From Anoplolepis gracilipes (taxonomy: Eukaryota > Arthropoda > Insecta > Hymenoptera > Formicidae): a stretch of DNA of 64,000 nt. Below the pieces are notes generated by a model, which ran no database searches, was not told the DNA's origin, and saw only the letters and a program-made list of their open reading frames with translations. A program made the translations under genes and the position numbers. The stretch spans positions 12,283,501-12,347,500 of the forward strand of contig NC_132975.1 in assembly GCF_047496725.1 (NCBI RefSeq), read 5' to 3'. Positions 60,601 to 64,000 of this stretch are shown here, in pieces (position 1 is the first letter of the stretch; every line of letters starts with the position of its first letter).

Positions 60601-63420
60601 GATTACATGCCTTCCCGTAATCCGATGTTGCGCGAATCTACCCCCCTCCTTCTATCCCCATTGCGCCCGTCTCGCGGGCCAATTCCCTCTGTGTTCTCGA
60701 AGACTCAAAACCTGGAGAATCTCCGACGTCAGAGAGAATTTGCAATAATCACTGGCCGCATAATCGGCCGACGTATAATCGATTATTATTTCGCGCTATA
60801 TGAATTTCCCGTTTTGAGTTTGATCTGCTTTCGTGAAAGAAATGTCGTTCTTCTTGCGAATTAAAGCGCGTCTCGCAAACAGGTTGCGATTAATCGATCG
60901 ATATTTTTCGATCGCTCCGAGAAAATTCGTCAGGAATTTCTTTAAGCATCTTTCGCGTTCACCTTCGTCATTGCGAAACTTTGTTAGGTTTGCTCCGTCG
61001 ACGAATCGCTGTTTACATGTTCTTCCTTTACCCGATGTTCCGAGCATCGCGTCTTTAGAGGCAATCTCGGTTACGAAGATTCATGCCAAGATTCAAGGGT
61101 TTAAGGTCCCGGTGCTTGAGCGACCTTCTTCCGCTAGCGTATTGTGCTATTTTATGTCCCTCGTTTCTGTCAAATTAGCAAATTTATTTATAGCTATATA
61201 ATTGCACATATTAGCCTTTTTTATTTGTAAGTATCCTTTGGATATTTAACAAATTCTGTTCTGCTTAAAATCTAATAATTTCAACAAAATTATATATTCT
61301 CACTTTTATCATTTATTTGAAGAGGTGGAAACTTTATTTTATTTTTGATATTCCATGAACTTTTTCATAAAAAAATTTAATAGCATACAATATATAATTG
61401 TTTATAAAAAGATAAAAATAGAGAACATTTTTATAAAAATTTTATTTTACACAAAAAAATATCTCGAAAATAATTTGTTGTACTAATACGTAACTTTGTA
61501 TGAAATTACAGTACTAGAAGGAAAAAAAATTAATGTAATTATTAATAATGATAATAATAAAAGTAAAAATAATAAAATTAGTTTATTTATTATAGGTAAC
61601 ATTAATAAATAATAATGTTAAAATAATAATTAAATTAACAATAAATGTACGTAGATATTACATTTTTTTTTATTATTTCTTTAGTATATCTTATTTTGAT
61701 TTCTCATTCTCGCGTTACAGAAAAATGATCAATTTATATTTTTTTTAATTAATAATGCTATATGTGTATTAGTTATAGCATAATTATGAAAGAGTGAAGA
61801 GATTAGACCGAGACATAGTTAATCAGCTGATCACAATCTTCTCAATATTGATTTTCCTCGCCAATTGAGTATCGCATTCTCTCCCCCTTTCTCTCCGTTG
61901 ATCTTGGAAGGTAGCGATGCGTCGTTAATGACTGTTAATGACAGTTGTTGCGACTCGGCGACTATTAGTTTCTCATGTACCTGGTACACCGCGGCACACG
62001 CTTTATAATTACGTATACGTTCCATCGACCGACGTCGTGAGTCGTGAGTTCTGCTAAGTAAAACTAGCACAGAACCGCCTTCAGTGATCTTGTTTGCATC
62101 ATACGTCATTGTGTTAAGGCAAGACTTATGCAATAATTATTGGTTTTCGGTGAATTGAAACATCTTGTCGATCTCGACAGAGATCTATTATCGATAGATC
62201 TGATTTTTTATTTTCAGTTAACTCGACACACTAGCTTTACATTCTCAATTTTAACAATTAATGTAATATATTTAGCTTCACTCTTTTTGTATTTCTCTCA
62301 ATTTTAATTTCTCGCAAAATAACAGAATGTAATAGAATTATTATAATTCTTTGGTTATTTGAAATGTGACTGGGACGGTAGTAGAGTAATAATAAATTTC
62401 ACCACAGGAAATGCCATGTGAAAATATTTGCTTAACAATTTGCGAACAATTATTTCATTAATAATTTATAATCTCTAGTATAATGATTTATCATAAAGTA
62501 GATCATAATATTTTATGTGATTCAGGACACGTGTTATTTTTCCATACTCTTTATTCAGGTTATTTCAATCATATTATTTATGCTCATAAGCATGAGAGAT
62601 ATGATGTAAGCTCTTATACGTCATCATAGAATTAATCGCATCAACCGCTTTCTTTATCTCTCTCACTTGTCTCGATCATTGATAGCTGAGATTGACGATG
62701 AAAAAATATATGACAATAACAGCCGAGCCCAAGTTTTGGCGACACATCATTCAGGTAGCGAATGTTTCTTGCTGAATGAAATCGCATGGACAAAGATTCC
62801 GTTTTATTTCCATCATTCTCACTCTCACGGCAATCTTTCACATTCTACGCATACCGCGCGCCAAACCATGCCTCGAACCATTTCGTTGGATAAGATAGGT
62901 AGTATAAACCAAGGTGAGCCCCACGCCGAGCATTCGAACCACACCGTAGGAGTCTCGACAGTTTCGCGGAAGCAACAAGCTGTTTATGGCTGCTCCATGC
63001 GCTCCTCTCTCAGTTCTCTCTTAACCTATCTACCCGTCTCTCTCTCTCTCTCCTTTTAGCCCACTCGCCTGCCGCTACCGCCGTCGTTCTTCCCTTGCTT
63101 GCAACAATCACTGCCGTTACTTCTCGTCGCGTCATCGGTCCTTACGTTTCGTATCCGTGCTCTCTTCTCTTCACAAAAGGATAAACACGTAGCTTAAGGG
63201 GAGGGAAAAGGAGGAAAGTGAGAGAATGGCGCGAGAGGGTAAGAGGAGCATGAAAAAGGGAGATGCCGGGAGACCCTCCTGGGAGCAACCATCGGCGCGA
63301 AGAGCGTGCCAAGTGGCTGTTTACATCAATTTTATCGCCGATTTCTGAACCCCGCTGTCAGAGCAGATTTCGCACGTCCACGTTTAGACTATGTCGTATG
63401 ATGTATGTCGTTGAGGGATG
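60601..63420. other. Mixed DNA without recognised genes
   Basis: 61190-61800 is strongly AT-rich. Frames of 122 (60833-61201), 100 (61831-62133, minus) and 130 codons (62667-63059) are the least repetitive in the window, but none shows a domain or a paired start and splice context that I could support. Confidence 0.35.
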
Positions 63421-63423
63421 TTG

Positions 63424-63456
<33 letters not shown>

Positions 63457-63462
63457 AGAGAG
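63424..63462. repeat. (GA)n with G-run
   Basis: About 23 bases of GA, an 11-base G-run, and a short GA tail. Confidence 0.93.
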
Positions 63463-64000
63463 AAAATAGAAATAGAAAAAGATGATCTCGCGTGCGACAG
63501 AGTCGAGAGTTTTGCGAAGCATTATCTCAGTGTGTGGTCAGGGATATTTACTATCAACATGAGTATTATAATAATAATCACCAATTATCAATTATGTTAT
63601 TTTATCTGATTACCTATTATCGTAACTAAAGAGTTGTGATACAAAAACGATATTTAAATTAAAGCAATATATCTGATAGAAACATTAGTGTCATAATTAA
63701 TTTAACAAACAATGAAAATGTAAAATATTTGATTTACTTCGTGGCATTTATCTAGCGTAGATTGCATGGGCAGCTCGAATTTACGAGAAGGAATAGGATG
63801 AATTTTGGTTCATTCTCGATACACTGTCTGTCCCCACGCAATATCCGGAACCGCATACAAAGCATAAACGTGATTCACTGAGAATAGGACATATCCGCGT
63901 GCAGCAAATAGTCGTAAAGTCTTTGTCTGGATTATTACGTATAATATTCGGCCTTGAGGGTAAACGACGCGCGCAATCCGCCGTTCCTAATAAGCATGGT
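63463..64000. other. Unremarkable DNA to the window end
   Basis: AT-rich then mixed. No feature supported. Confidence 0.4.

Noticed and set aside
61831..62133. 100-codon minus-strand frame of non-repetitive composition
   Set aside because: It looks more protein-like than most, but I recognise no domain and see no supporting start or splice signals.
62925..62950. B-box-like GGTTCGAA on the minus strand
   Set aside because: The required trailing CC, a T-stem and an upstream A-box are absent, so it is not a tRNA gene.
62667..63059. 130-codon plus-strand frame with His/Ser-rich middle
   Set aside because: No recognisable domain. It ends in CT-repeat-like sequence and has no splice evidence.

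Overview
This window looks like eukaryotic nuclear DNA from an arthropod, most likely a hymenopteran such as an ant. That guess rests on long AT-rich stretches alternating sharply with short GC-rich, CpG-rich patches, on many long (GA/CT)n, (CA/TG)n and (TA)n microsatellites, and on small non-autonomous DNA transposons. No ribosome-binding sites, operons or dense coding are present. The species call is inference. I recognise no conserved protein domain in any long reading frame. The long open frames coincide with simple repeats or with purine/pyrimidine-biased GC-rich patches and are most likely chance.

Layout. 1-3.3 kb is AT-rich and built from diverged duplications: a ~480-bp repeat present twice (529-1007 and 2452-3048) and a ~190-bp tandem duplication (1450-1810). 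The second copy of the first repeat carries a 150-bp near-perfect palindromic MITE (2725-2874). 3.33-4.09 kb is the best gene candidate. An initiator-like site and a putative leader exon end in a GTAAGA donor at 3567. A TTAG acceptor at 3996 opens a second exon, whose first AUG (4076) starts a six-codon frame running straight into a GTGAGT donor at 4094. If correct, this is the 5' end of a plus-strand gene whose next coding exon I cannot identify, so much of the remaining ~60 kb may be its first coding intron.

4-29 kb holds AT-rich DNA, a ~240-bp direct repeat flanking a pair of GC-rich patches (5681-5920 and 9500-9735), strand-biased GC-rich patches near 6.2-7.2, 8.8-9.3, 11.3-11.9, 13.3-14.0, 14.7-15.6 and 18.6-19.2 kb, a three-copy diverged repeat at 15.5-16.8 kb, and a possible decayed tRNA-derived SINE head at 27.39 kb. 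29.4-32.8 kb is a nested repeat complex: two closely similar inverted copies of a ~290-bp repeat, with a third, older copy between them split by a 725-bp hAT-like element that itself contains a palindrome. A second member of that hAT-like family lies at 37.5-38.4 kb and carries its own 191-bp insertion flanked by a 7-bp duplication.

38-64 kb is mainly AT-rich or mixed sequence with microsatellites, more strand-biased patches (notably 49.9-50.4 and 59.9-60.6 kb), one low-confidence candidate internal exon (43038-43214) and small palindromes. No rRNA gene, intact tRNA, CRISPR array or transposase gene was found. The substance of this window is repeat structure plus one putative gene start. I see no evidence of a new multi-gene system.
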